DNA from: Halicephalobus mephisto
Taxonomy: Eukaryota; Nematoda; Chromadorea; Rhabditida; Panagrolaimidae
Length of the DNA: 64,000 bases
Direction: 5' to 3'
Assembly (NCBI GenBank): GCA_009193035.1
Contig: SWDT01000564.1
Location: forward strand, 46,001 to 110,000
Under the pieces are notes generated by a model. That model worked only from the letters and a program-made list of their open reading frames with translations. It searched no databases and was not told the origin of the DNA. Numbering within the stretch: position 1 is the stretch's first letter; the number at the start of each line of letters is the position of its first letter. Shown piece after piece: positions 1 to 9,807 of the stretch. A program made the translations under genes and the position numbers.

Positions 1-699
1 TTTAAAACTTTATTTTTGATTTTTATATAACAAGTATCATGAGTAAAGTTGATATTTTTGTTTTTTAATTCCTCGTGACAGAGCGAGTGGAAATAGAAAG
101 TGGTAAATTTGGCAAATCGTTTCGGAATCAACCTTCTCTTATTTCCTCAAAAATCCTAAAATTTCTTTAAAAACCTTAGAAACTTGTTTCAAAACAATTT
201 TGAATTTTATTATTTTTTATTTTATAAAAGTGTTGTTATTAATTTATTAATTAATGTATTTTCAGTGTTTCGAGAAATGTTTGAATTTCAACAAAAAAGA
301 AAATTATTCCAAAAAATTCAGTTTTCGTCAAAATTGTTCCTGGAGAAGTCGGATGGTTCCTGGAAGGTTGTATATCGGTGAAAATTTAAAATTCAGAAGA
401 TAAACCCAAGCTTCAAAAAACGCTAAATTCGGAAATTTTTCGTTTTTGTTTCGTCATAGAAAATTTTGATTTTTCCATAATCCCGTTTGAATTTCGCTTC
501 TGAATCTGGAGTCCAGTCAGAGGTAAGCAGAATCTCATCAAAGTTATTAAGCATACTGTAATTTCAGGAATCCCGATTACCCAAAAATGAGAAAATTTTT
601 TCTCGAAAAAATATTGAATTTCGAAGAAAATTTACAAATTTAATGTTTTTGTTTATTTTTAATTTTAGAAAATAATCTCCACTCCTGGATTCCTTAACT

Positions 700-815
700 T
701 TCGACTTCCCCTAGTTTTTTCTAACCTCTGAACCTTGAACCCTGACCTCCTGGTCTCTCATGACCCCTGACCCCCCCTGAGTCCCTTGATCTCTTCTGAC
801 CTCTAACCCTCTGGT
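700..815. repeat. pyrimidine-rich TGACCY minisatellite
   Basis: On the plus strand this stretch is C/T-rich and reuses short words such as CTGACCTC, TGACCCC and CTCTAACC. It is clearly different from the A/T-rich DNA on both sides. I see a degenerate short tandem array and no coding potential. Confidence 0.5.
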
Positions 816-2917
816 TCCTTTGTTTTCAACTTATCAAATTTTTTAAATTTTTCTATTTTTAAATCTTAAATTAATTATTTCCATCTTTATTACCGTACTT
901 GGAGATATTTCCGGAATTTTAATCTCTTTTAGTATCTTTAATTTTTTTAAATATAATTTTGTGGAAGGTTCTAGAATTTTTCAGAATTTTGTGAAAATTT
1001 CTAGAATTTTCCAAATTTTCGTACAAATTTCTGAAATCTTAAAATACTGTAGAAGTTTCTGAAATTCTTCAGATTTTTATGAAATATTCTGGAACCCTCT
1101 AGAATCCAACAGAAATTCGGAATCAACATCTGAAATCTAGGATTCTGGAAGTTTCTAAAAAAATCTCAAAAATTCACATCAAAAAAATTTAAAAAATTAT
1201 TTAAATTTTTTGTAATTGTAAAATTTTGAAAATTCCAAAAACTCGTATTAAAAAAGTTTTTATTTTTCACAATAGTGTAATTTTAAAAACTGCAAAAATT
1301 CATATCGAAATATTTTTTTAAAAATAATTTAATTTTTTTCTTTAAGATAATATTTTTTAATTTTTTGAAATTTTTCTTTTAAAAAGATATTTTTTAATTA
1401 CTTGAAAATAATATTTTTTAATTTTTCTTTTAAAAAGATATTTTTTAATTTTTTGAAAATAATTTGTTTTAATTTTTTTGAAAATAATTTTTTTAAAAAT
1501 TTTTTTATATTAATATGTTTTTTTAAAGTTTTTCTTTATGATTTTTTACCAATCTGTCTTCCCTGGAAAAGCTCGCAAAAATGTACATAGTAACAAAAAT
1601 ATTTTAAAATTAGTTTTTTATTTTTACACAATATTTTATTTCTAATTGAGTAATCTCGTAAATTCGCCTGGATACAATTCGCAAATTCTGTATAGTAATT
1701 TTTTTTAATTTTTAAAAATTTATTTTAGAAAAATTTAAAAAAAATTTATTTTTAAAACTTTTTTGTAAATAAAATGGTTTTCGAATAAAATTAGGTGACT
1801 TAAAATTCTGGAATGTTGTGAAATATTTTGCTTTTAAAATTTTACAAAAATCACGTAAACTTTTAATTTTGTACTTTTTGGTCTCAACAGGAAAATTTCG
1901 GAAATTCGTTTTGAGACTACTTTCTGAGATTTTGTGTTACTTTTTCTAATTTTTCTTGTAGTAATATTTTGGGATTTTAAAATATCATCTGAATACTAAT
2001 TTTCACTCTCTTCGGTCCCAACTGGAAAATTCTGAAATTTCTTCTCAAGACCGTTTTTTGAAGTTTCGCGTTAATTTTTTAATTTTTTACTGTAAAATCA
2101 TCGTAGAATTTTAAAGTACCGTCTAAATACTTATTTTTATTCTTTTTGGTCTCAACTAGAAAATTCTGAAATTTCTTTTCAAGACCGTTTTTTGAAGTTT
2201 TATGTCAAATATTTTTTAAATGTAATTTTTTTGCGATATGTGGTTTTGAATAAAGAATAAATCGCAATTTGAAAAGATTGAAAGTCAACAATTTTCTTGA
2301 AAAATCTGAAACAAATTTTATCAGTTTTCCAATTTTCCAATTTTTCAATGTTAGTCATAGAAGTCAGGATAGGCCTAAAAAAGATAAAAAACATACTTTA
2401 TGATGTTTTTATTGATTTTTTTATTTATCTCAATAATCAGGTTATTTTTCACAATTTACTGACATCAGAAATTTCAAAATATAAAATTTTAAAATTGTTC
2501 ATAAATAACTCAAATATTAGTTATTTTATTATTTTTGAAATTTTACGAAAATTTGTAAATTTTTAAAAATTCTGTAGAAAATTCTGGAAGTTTTTATAAT
2601 CCAGCTGAATATTCTGAAATTGCCCAGAATCTCGTGGATATTCTAAGTCTTCAGAATCCCACTAAAGCTTCTGGAAGATTCTAGAATTTTATAGAAATTT
2701 TCAGAGTTTAGAAAATTATGAAGATTTTCCAAAATTTTCGAGAATTCTTAAAATCTTTCAGAATTCGATAGAGGATTCTGAAGGTTGGAAATCTCCAGAA
2801 TTTTATAAAGATTTTCAGAATCATTTCAAACTTAGAATTTTGGAAATTTCTAAAAATTTGTGTTGATAGAATTTTAAAATAGTGTTAATTTTGAAATTCC
2901 GTAATATACGACTGTTA

Positions 2918-3096
2918 GGGCGGAAACTAAACTGTGAAGAAAGGATTTGAAGAGATAGCGTAAATATCAGAGACTGGGGAATACTGTAGGCCATGAGTGA
3001 GATTTTCGGTTGTAGTTGTGTTAGAATTATCGTAATTGTTATCTGTCTTATTCTTCTAGTGGAGATTATGATTATACTTTTGTTTTCTACTTTAAC
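2918..3096 (+). repeat. RepA dispersed repeat, copy 1
   Basis: About 180 bp that recurs almost unchanged about 275 bp downstream, and in diverged form at 60132-60437 (plus strand) and about 20190-20320 (minus strand). The shared core reads GATAGCSTRAATATCAGRGA followed by CTGKGGAATACTGTAGG. This copy contains a 38-codon frame at 2993-3109 that starts MSEIFGCSC and continues as one hydrophobic segment. No terminal inverted repeats or flanking duplications were recognised, so its class is unknown. Confidence 0.75.
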
Positions 3097-3193
3097 AGTT
3101 ACTATCTAAAAAACGGCTTTAATAAAAAGCAGATAGTGACTGAAAATGAACACTGTTTTTGATCTGCATTTGAGCTACCAAAGTTACTATTGA

Positions 3194-3370
3194 AACAGAA
3201 AACTAAATTGTAAAGAAAGGATTTGAAGAGATAGCGTAAATATCAGGGACTGGGGAATACTGTAGGCCATGAGTGAGATTCTCGGCTGTAGTTGTGCTGG
3301 AATTATCATAATTGTTATCTGTCTTATTCTTCTAGTGGAGATTATGATTATACTTTTGTTTTCTATCATA
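3194..3370 (+). repeat. RepA dispersed repeat, copy 2
   Basis: Near-identical tandem partner of copy 1. The frame at 3269-3451 starts MSEILGCSC and continues through a run of about 28 mostly hydrophobic residues before extending past the repeat edge to a stop at 3451. Differences from copy 1 include both silent and conservative changes. Copies at 60 kb have GTG or a lost start at the matching position, so the frame is not kept across the whole family. Confidence 0.75.
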
Positions 3371-4867
3371 GCAATAACTATGAAATCATGGGATTACGAA
3401 ATAGCTGTCGAAGAAAACAAAAATTGTCGAGTAGGCTATTTTAGTTTTTAACAAGTTTTAAAAATCCATGTTGACGAAAATTCATGAAGTTTTAAAATTT
3501 ATTTTTAAAGTTTATTTTAAATTAAAAAATTTCTTATGATATATAACTAATTACGAAATCGTCGGATAGGTTACTGTAGTTTCTAACAAGTTCCGCAAAT
3601 TCACGTCAAGACCACTTTGAAAAAAATCTTTATTCCCAATTTCAAAGTAATCCGATTTTGTTATTTTCGTTCCTTACGAAATCCTAAAAAATTCGAAATT
3701 TCATTATTTTTTAAAATAAATTTTATATTATTTTTTTAAATTTTATGAAATTAAAAAATAATTTTTCCGAAATATACCCATTTTTAAAAATTTTTAAATA
3801 TAATAAAATTGAAAAATTACACAAATGTAAAAATTATTTAAATTTATTTAATATTTGTGAAATTTAAAAATTTTGAAGATAAATTAAAATTTTTAAAATT
3901 TAATTATAACTGAAATTATTTCATAATCTCCTACAGTATCCCTGAATAAAGCTAATTATTTGAGTAACTCGTTACCATGGCATTTCAGATGTCCAAAAAA
4001 CGAGAAAATTCTCGATTGTTTTTTATTTATCTGGCTTGCCACTGATGTTCGTAGATTTCGACATCGGCGAACTCAACATTGAAGCGTCAGAAAGACGAAC
4101 GCTGCTTTTTTAATCGATAAAATGCGAAAAAAAACTTTTATAAAAATTTTATTTAATTACGGTTTTTTTCGAAAACATTTTTTCCAAACAACACTGAGGT
4201 TAATTTACCATTTTTACCCTCCTTTCTTAATTGTGGCCAGAGCGAGCGAGAGAACGAGGGCGAGTCAGTTGACCTCATTATTTTTGGTTTCTCTGGCAAA
4301 ATCGATTTTGATTTTTGTCAGTTTTTTTATTATATTAAAAAAAACTTTTGCGCTATCACATCCAAAGAAGAACAAAGATTTCGAAATATGTATTGATATG
4401 ACTCATCGCAGAGAGCTTTGAATTTCTTTATTTTTCGAATTTATTCTTGAATTTATATTCCCCAATTTTTACATTTATTTTTTATAAAGAAGATAATTTT
4501 TACATAAAAATATCGTATTTAACGGATTAGCGCTGAAAATTCAGTTTTCAAACATTCTTTTTTCGAAATTGACTTTCCAGATCTTTCTACCAGTTTTACG
4601 CAAAAAGACAGATAAAAACGTCAGTTTCTCCTCTCTAACGACTATTTTCACCAAAAGTAGGTGAAAATGCCAGTTATCCCACTTCTAATGCCAGTTTTGT
4701 TCTTTATTTCCTCAAACAGGTGGTCGATTAACCAGGTTTTCCATTATACGACGGAAAAATTGGTTATTGGGAAGAGTATCGATTATTACGTGTCTCTCCG
4801 CACTTTTTATTTTGTAATTTCATTTGCTGATTCATTTATTGCTTTTAGGTTTTGAAACTATTTCAAA

Positions 4868-6660
4868 ATGTCGTACCAACAACCCCCGTATCCTCAACAA
4901 GGATATCCCGGACAACCTCAATACAATTATCCTCCACCAGGACAGCAATATCCCGCCGGAAGCGGTCCTGGATGGCAGGCCAACGTCGGTGAGTATCTTA
5001 ATATAATTACTGTAACACGTTGTTTCTGTGATTATATTTCATATATCTTTGGTTTTTAATAATTACATACAAATTCACTTTTAACAGTTATATATAAGTT
5101 CACGTTCAGCAAATTCCACATATATAAATTCGAATCCGAATAATCCTCATTACTTTAATTTCGAAGGATTTTCATATATAAATTTCAACGAATTTTCGTA
5201 TATAAGCTCATTTTCAATGAAATTTCATAAAAGTTCAATATCGGAGAATTTCCATATATAACTTTGACTTCGAATAATCCTCAAACATTAATTTTGAAAG
5301 ATTTCATGTTGAATATTAATTTCAAATAGTTCCCATAAAAACCTTTAAATTAGACTAAATCTCATAACTTGATTCCCAAATAATTTCAAATATAACTTTA
5401 AACTAGGCCAATTGCCATATGTATGAAATTGACCGAAATCAAGGTTGTGGGAACTGACTTAAGCTAAACTTTTGCATGAATATCAGTTGAAGTTATATAA
5501 CACTAATTTTAATTCGCATAACTTGAATTCGAAATAATTCCATGCATAACATGTTTTGGGATTAATTCCCATATATAACTTTTTTTCGAATATTTCCTAT
5601 ATATACCCTTAGTTCTTATAAGTGTTGTGATGTGGTTGCTTTTCTTATTCTTGGTTCTTAACAGCTGGTGAACATGCTCCTTTGTCAGGCGCCCCTCCTC
5701 CGCCAACGAACTACCATAATCAACCCCACTTTGCCGAGGGCGGACAAGATCCCAAGTATGGAATGCAATTCAACGATGCCAGCATTCGTGCCGGATTTAT
5801 CAGAAAAGTCTTCATCTTGGTTACGATCATGGTAAGTAAGTTATACAATTTCAAAGTTTTATATAAAATTTCAGCTTGCTGTTGTTGCCATTATGTCTGC
5901 AGTTCCGTTTATGAGTCCTGGATTGAAATCTACAGTCAGACAAAGTCCAGGATTGTACTATGTGTCCTATGGTACATTCATAGTCGTCTATCTCGTCCTG
6001 ATGTGCTGCGAAAATGTTCGTAGAAGCTTCCCCGCCAACCTCATCTGCACTGGAGTTCTGACCTTGGCTATCGGATATATGACAATGATGCTCTGTTCAA
6101 TGTACACCCTGGAGTCCGTCATGCTTACCTTCATCATTACCACCGTCGTCTGCGCTTCTATTATCCTGTTTTCATCTCAAACCAAATATGATCTAACATC
6201 GATGATCGGCATCATGTTCATCATTTCCATGGTTGTGTTTGTGTTCGGTCTTGTTGCCATTATTGCCAATATCGCCTTCCACATCAGATGGCTCTACACA
6301 ATTTACGCTGGAGTAGCTGCTTTGCTGTTCATGGTTTACTTGGCGATAGATATTCAGATGATTATGGGCGGAAAGAAGTACTCCATTGACCCTGAAGACC
6401 ACATTTTTGCTGCTATCCAATTGTTCTTGGATATTATCTACATCTTCTGGATGTTATTGATGCTGTTTGGTGGTGGATCTCGGTAAGTTCTTTAAATTGT
6501 AATTTTTAAGTTTTGAGCGCATTTTTAAATAGCATTTATTTTGAAAAGCTTGATTCCCTGATTTCTATTATGCGCTCATGAATCAATTTTTTGCTTCTTC
6601 TTGTTTTTGGATAAAAAACAAGGGCATTTTGATTGGGTTTTCAGAGACAACAACGACTAA
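4868..6660 (+). CDS. TMBIM/lifeguard (BAX inhibitor-1 family) membrane protein
   Basis: Predicted seven-span membrane protein of the TMBIM/Bax-inhibitor-1 superfamily, closest to the lifeguard/GRINA branch. Family members sit in Golgi, ER or plasma membranes and modulate Ca2+ leak and cell death. Exons 4868-4988, 5665-5831, 5875-6482 and 6645-6660 join in phase to give about 303 aa, the usual length for the family. Residues 1-75 are Pro/Gln/Tyr-rich (repeats of YPPPGQQYP type) as in GRINA. From about residue 87 (RAGFIRKVFILVTIM) there follow seven hydrophobic segments, and the C-terminal part has the family pattern of an acidic loop (KYSIDPEDHIFAAIQLFLD) before the last span. Intron 1 is 676 nt; the others are 43 and 162 nt. 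A TTTTAG acceptor at about 4850 just before the start may be a spliced-leader site. AATAAA signals lie near 6937-6985. If the last intron were retained, the frame would stop at once, so the protein would lose only four residues. Confidence 0.9.
5040..5620. repeat. degenerate CATATATAA minisatellite in TMBIM intron 1
   Basis: Intron 1 of the TMBIM gene is built of loosely repeated units of about 55-65 bp, each with a CATATATAA word followed by TTC/GA-rich spacer such as CGAATAATTCC. The units are too diverged for an exact period by eye. Confidence 0.5.
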
Positions 6661-7089
6661 TGCTATGGCTGAAGACGAATGAGTCTTCTGTTTGGTCATT
6701 CGGATCACGAAAAGTGCGAGATCGCAATACGAAAACATTCCTACTTATTTGGCTTAATATTCAATTTCAGTGATTGATCCTTGGTTATCCATACTTTCTA
6801 TACGGCCAGAAGCTTCACCCGCACTATGTGATTTCAATCTGAGTATATCTTCATGACTAAATCGTAAGAATGTAATTTTAACAAATACGGGAATCGGCTT
6901 CTGACCGTCGTTTGTATTTTCTGCTGTTTTGGTGTATAAATAATATTTTTGTAATGCTTTTCATCTAAATATTCTGCTAAAATAAAACTCGATTTGCGAA
7001 TAACTTTGTGGATGAAAATAACTGTTTAATTTTTGCAAAAAATAGTCAAAATAAATCAAGAAATAACCAAAATTATCCTATAAATCTAA

Positions 7090-7679
7090 TTAACAAAGTT
7101 TTCTGGACCCATATTTCTTGTTGACAAATATACGAGTTTTGTAATTGATGGGAGTTGGCAGAATTGCTGGTTTCGGTGAACTGGTGACTGAAAGCAATTG
7201 GATGGTGAAAGGAAGGGAAAAAACTTACATAATGATGGGACTTTAAATGGGTTGAGCACAAGTCCTCTGAATTCGTCATCACCATCGTAGTACCGAAGGC
7301 ATCCACGAGAGGGGTGTCTGAATGTTTTAGAAAAATACTCGACTTTAATAGGAGTTTCGGAACTGAAATCCCTCAAGACTTGGTAGTAGTCATTGTAATC
7401 TCCACCGGGCTTCATCGCGTATAGTAGTATATCAGAAAGGTGTGTGTTAACTGCAGTCCAGAAATTACGGGTTCCAAAGTAAGCTTCGCAAACCTAAAAA
7501 TTCAATAACGAAATAAACAATAAAAAACGACAAACCTCTTCAGTAAAGTTTTCGTTGAAGAGATGGAGATGAGCAAGTTGGATGTCGAGGACCTTGGTGT
7601 AGCTTTCTTTACGGACTTTGAGGAATCGCAAGCAGGAAATAATCTTGTCACGTCCGGAAATCGTGCGAGGAGGATTCAT
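7090..7679 (-). CDS. small protein of unknown function (about 168 aa)
   Basis: Three minus-strand exons, 7679-7536, 7493-7229 and 7187-7090, join in phase across two introns of 42 and 41 nt (donors GTTTGT and GTAAGT, acceptors TTTTTAG and CTTTCAG). The predicted product begins MNPPRTISGRDKIISCLRF and is soluble, with no signal peptide or membrane span. The middle exon encodes an aromatic- and charge-rich stretch (YFGTRNFWTAVNTHLSDILL, then KVEYFSKTFRHPSRG). I do not recognise the family. A TTTTTATTTAG acceptor about 15 nt before the ATG suggests trans-splicing. The gene is divergent from the small membrane-protein gene at 8059, with about 380 bp between starts. The start and exon 1-2 join look reliable; the last exon rests on splice phase alone. 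Confidence 0.65.
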
Positions 7680-7755
7680 TTTTACATAGAAGCTAAATAA
7701 AAATCAAAAAGAAATGATACAATGGCATAGGCAAGAGAGTAATACTCAAAGAAGT

Positions 7756-7990
7756 CATGTTTTCGCTTCAAGAGAAGGAAACCAGACTGATTTAGAGAGA
7801 TGAAAAGTAAATGAAGTTCAGAGAAAGTCAAGTCTTCGCTCCAGGAGAGGGAAATTTGAATTTTCTAATGAAATAGAAAACAACGAACTTCGGAGAAAAT
7901 TATGTTTTCGCTTTGAGAGGAGGAAATTTGAATTCGTAAATAACAGACGCAAGAACAATTTTAAAAAAAATTCATGTTTTCGTTTCGAGA
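7756..7990. repeat. 72-bp tandem repeat, about 4 units
   Basis: Units begin near 7756, 7829, 7901 and 7973, each with a CATGTTTTCGCTTYRAGAG-like start, spaced 73, 72 and 72 bp. Because 72 is a multiple of three, a long minus-strand frame (8060-7818) stays open through the array. I read that frame as a by-product of the repeat. The array fills most of the divergent promoter region between the genes at 7679 and 8059. Confidence 0.65.
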
Positions 7991-8058
7991 TCACGTTTTT
8001 CCCATGATTTCTCTTCTTTGAAGTTCCACTTTCTTTTTTCCTTCCTAATTTATTAACC

Positions 8059-8473
8059 ATGTTCTCCGATGACGTTTCTACTCCGGTTAGCAGATCCTTT
8101 GCTGTAAGTTTTGTTGTAAATTATCCATATATGGAAATCTATTTCAGAATGTACAATTCTCAAGGAACAAAGAATACGATTCGATGAGGCAGATGTCCCG
8201 ATCCTTGGCTTCAATTTTGCCCAGAAGCAGAGCTATCGAGCATTATTTTGTAAGTTCATATAAAAATCCCATTTATTATTTAATTTTTTCCAGGAAGAAC
8301 AAAGTTCGGACGATTTTTCGGATTTTTTCACTCATGATGCTGACGAAGAATCTTCTAAATCCAGATGTCTCTCTGTCATCCATCTGTTTTGGAGTCTCGG
8401 ATTATTACTCATCTACTGCACTTTCATCAACTCCGGCATCAAGGCCTACTTTATCCCTGATCCCATTTCGTAA
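8059..8473 (+). CDS. 108-aa predicted single-span membrane protein, unknown function
   Basis: Three short exons, 8059-8103, 8148-8249 and 8294-8473, are each in phase 0 with each other and bounded by GTAAG donors and TTTCAG/TTCCAG acceptors (44-nt introns). The product starts MFSDDVSTPVSRSFA, carries a basic Ser/Arg-rich stretch (MRQMSRSLASILPRSRA), then an acidic Ser/Asp segment (EEQSSDDFSDFFTHDADEE). It ends with a hydrophobic span (LSVIHLFWSLGLLLIYCTFI) close to the C-terminus, so it is likely a tail-anchored protein with a cytosolic N-terminus. I do not recognise the family. The exons are too short to stand out as single open frames, but three consecutive in-phase joins make the model credible. 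It shares a divergent upstream region with the minus-strand gene ending at 7090. Confidence 0.65.
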
Positions 8474-9807
8474 CCGGTCCTAATTTCCCGGAAATTTGTA
8501 CATACCCGTATTTAGTCTTTAACTTGTTTATCTAGCCTATGAATCACCTGTGGAATTCCTCGAGCCAAGAACTGCGACACGACTATGAGTGATCTGGGGA
8601 CGATCACTACGGAAATTTCGATTTTCGTGAAAATCAAAGTTGATTTTTTCACTTTTTGCTCATTCTTTTTGATGTAATATTGGTGGTTTTTGGTCAACAA
8701 CCACATTAGGATCGATAACAACACAGTTGACTGGTTTCAAGACTGTCGATAATGCCCTAATTGCCGGAGTCTTGACCGCGGAAGAAAGTGGACAAACAAG
8801 ATGCAACTTTCGTTTTCCCTTTACCTGAGCCGGCTGTCATTCGTGAACTGACCAGACCCGACCTTGAGCCCGATCAACCATCCTCCGTTTCCAGTGACAG
8901 AATCTCTGCAACAGTGACTCAGCTTTTTTAAATTATTGCCCCAGGAATGTTTGAATCAATTTTTGTTTTCCATTTTAGTCCCGTGAAACTCGTTTAATTT
9001 CTCCGTTTTATTTTTACAATTGATTTTGAACAGTCCACCTTTGACCGGCTGCTTAGGTCCTCATTGAGGAATTCTACAAGTTTGAATAGGGACGAAAACG
9101 ATCGATTTCAAGGCCAAATTTAGGGTTTTGGGCGGTTTTAGTCAGATCGAAACTGTAAATTGCACAAGATTCATGCCATTAGAGGAAAACTCGCATTTTG
9201 GATTCGGGAGTCTTTCATGATTATAGTCTATTGTGCTTTTATAATAAGGAATGCCATCCATATACTAAGAAATATTTCTCGTGTATTAAAAATTGATTTT
9301 GATATATGAATAAAAATTTTCGATATATGGAATTCTGTTATAATTTTTAAAAATCTGCTCATAAGATGTTAAATAATATTAAGAAATATTTACCATGTAT
9401 TAAAAACTGATTTTGATATGTGAATAAAAATTTTCGATATATGGAATCCCTTTATAATTTTTAAAAATCTGCTCATAAGATTTTAAAATTAATCTCATTA
9501 TTGATCTAAGCCTAAGCCAAAATCGAAACCTCGAATATTCCCAAAAGGCCATTTTTGAAAGTTCTACTACCTCTCCATCAACCGGTTCTTCCTATTTTCA
9601 CGGTTGTAATCCACAGTATCGATTGATTACCTATTTTTATAATTTTGTCGGTTTTTCCCTTTCTATGGTGAAACGACCAGGTCAAATTTCTGTTAATCAA
9701 TCAAGTTTGACATTTTTTTGAATTTTCTGTCTAGAATTAGTTTGATTAAATTTTCAGAAAAATCCAGAAAATTCCGATGAGCTTCCATCGGCAGAATCCA
9801 CTCGACG
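8474..9807. other. intergenic region with coding-like patch and a duplication
   Basis: The stretch 8560-8940 is GC-richer than usual and has open but interrupted frames. One, about 8775-8937, could encode a Pro/Ser/Glu-rich tail (LPEPAVIRELTRPDLEPDQP), but it lacks a convincing acceptor or start. This may be a decayed exon or the tail of an unresolved gene. Positions 9267-9490 hold two copies of a 114-bp tandem duplication. Nothing else gene-like is seen before the receptor gene at 9808. Confidence 0.4.
9267..9490. repeat. 114-bp tandem duplication
   Basis: AAGAAATATTTCTCGTGTAT at 9267 recurs as AAGAAATATTTACCATGTAT at 9381. The rest of the unit (GATTTTGATATATGAATAAA, then a GATATATGGAAT word) matches closely, so this is one recent local duplication. 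Confidence 0.75.

Larger units (their letters stand above)
1..4867. other. AT-rich intergenic region, no gene seen
   Basis: About 4.9 kb of very AT-rich DNA with degenerate runs such as TTCTAGAATTTTC and AATTTTTTTAAA. Open frames here are short and have poor codon content. Items that stand out are a pyrimidine-rich TGACCY tract (about 700-815), two tandem copies of repeat RepA (about 2918-3370), and a slightly GC-richer stretch at about 4030-4290 that includes a GAGCGAGCGAGAGAACGAGG-like purine tract. The last part probably holds the promoter of the TMBIM gene that starts at 4868. Confidence 0.6.

Noticed and set aside
184..2566. Short open frames on both strands (for example 1402-1590, 2297-2566)
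   Set aside because: Phe/Lys/Ile/Asn-only composition set by A/T runs, no splice partners and no motif.
4122..4421. 99-codon plus-strand frame
   Set aside because: It spans a purine tract and AT-rich DNA, has no splice logic to the TMBIM gene and low-complexity residues. More likely promoter region.
7818..8060. 80-codon minus-strand frame (MVNKLGRKK start)
   Set aside because: It stays open because the underlying 72-bp tandem repeat is a multiple of three. No acceptor links it to the gene at 7679.
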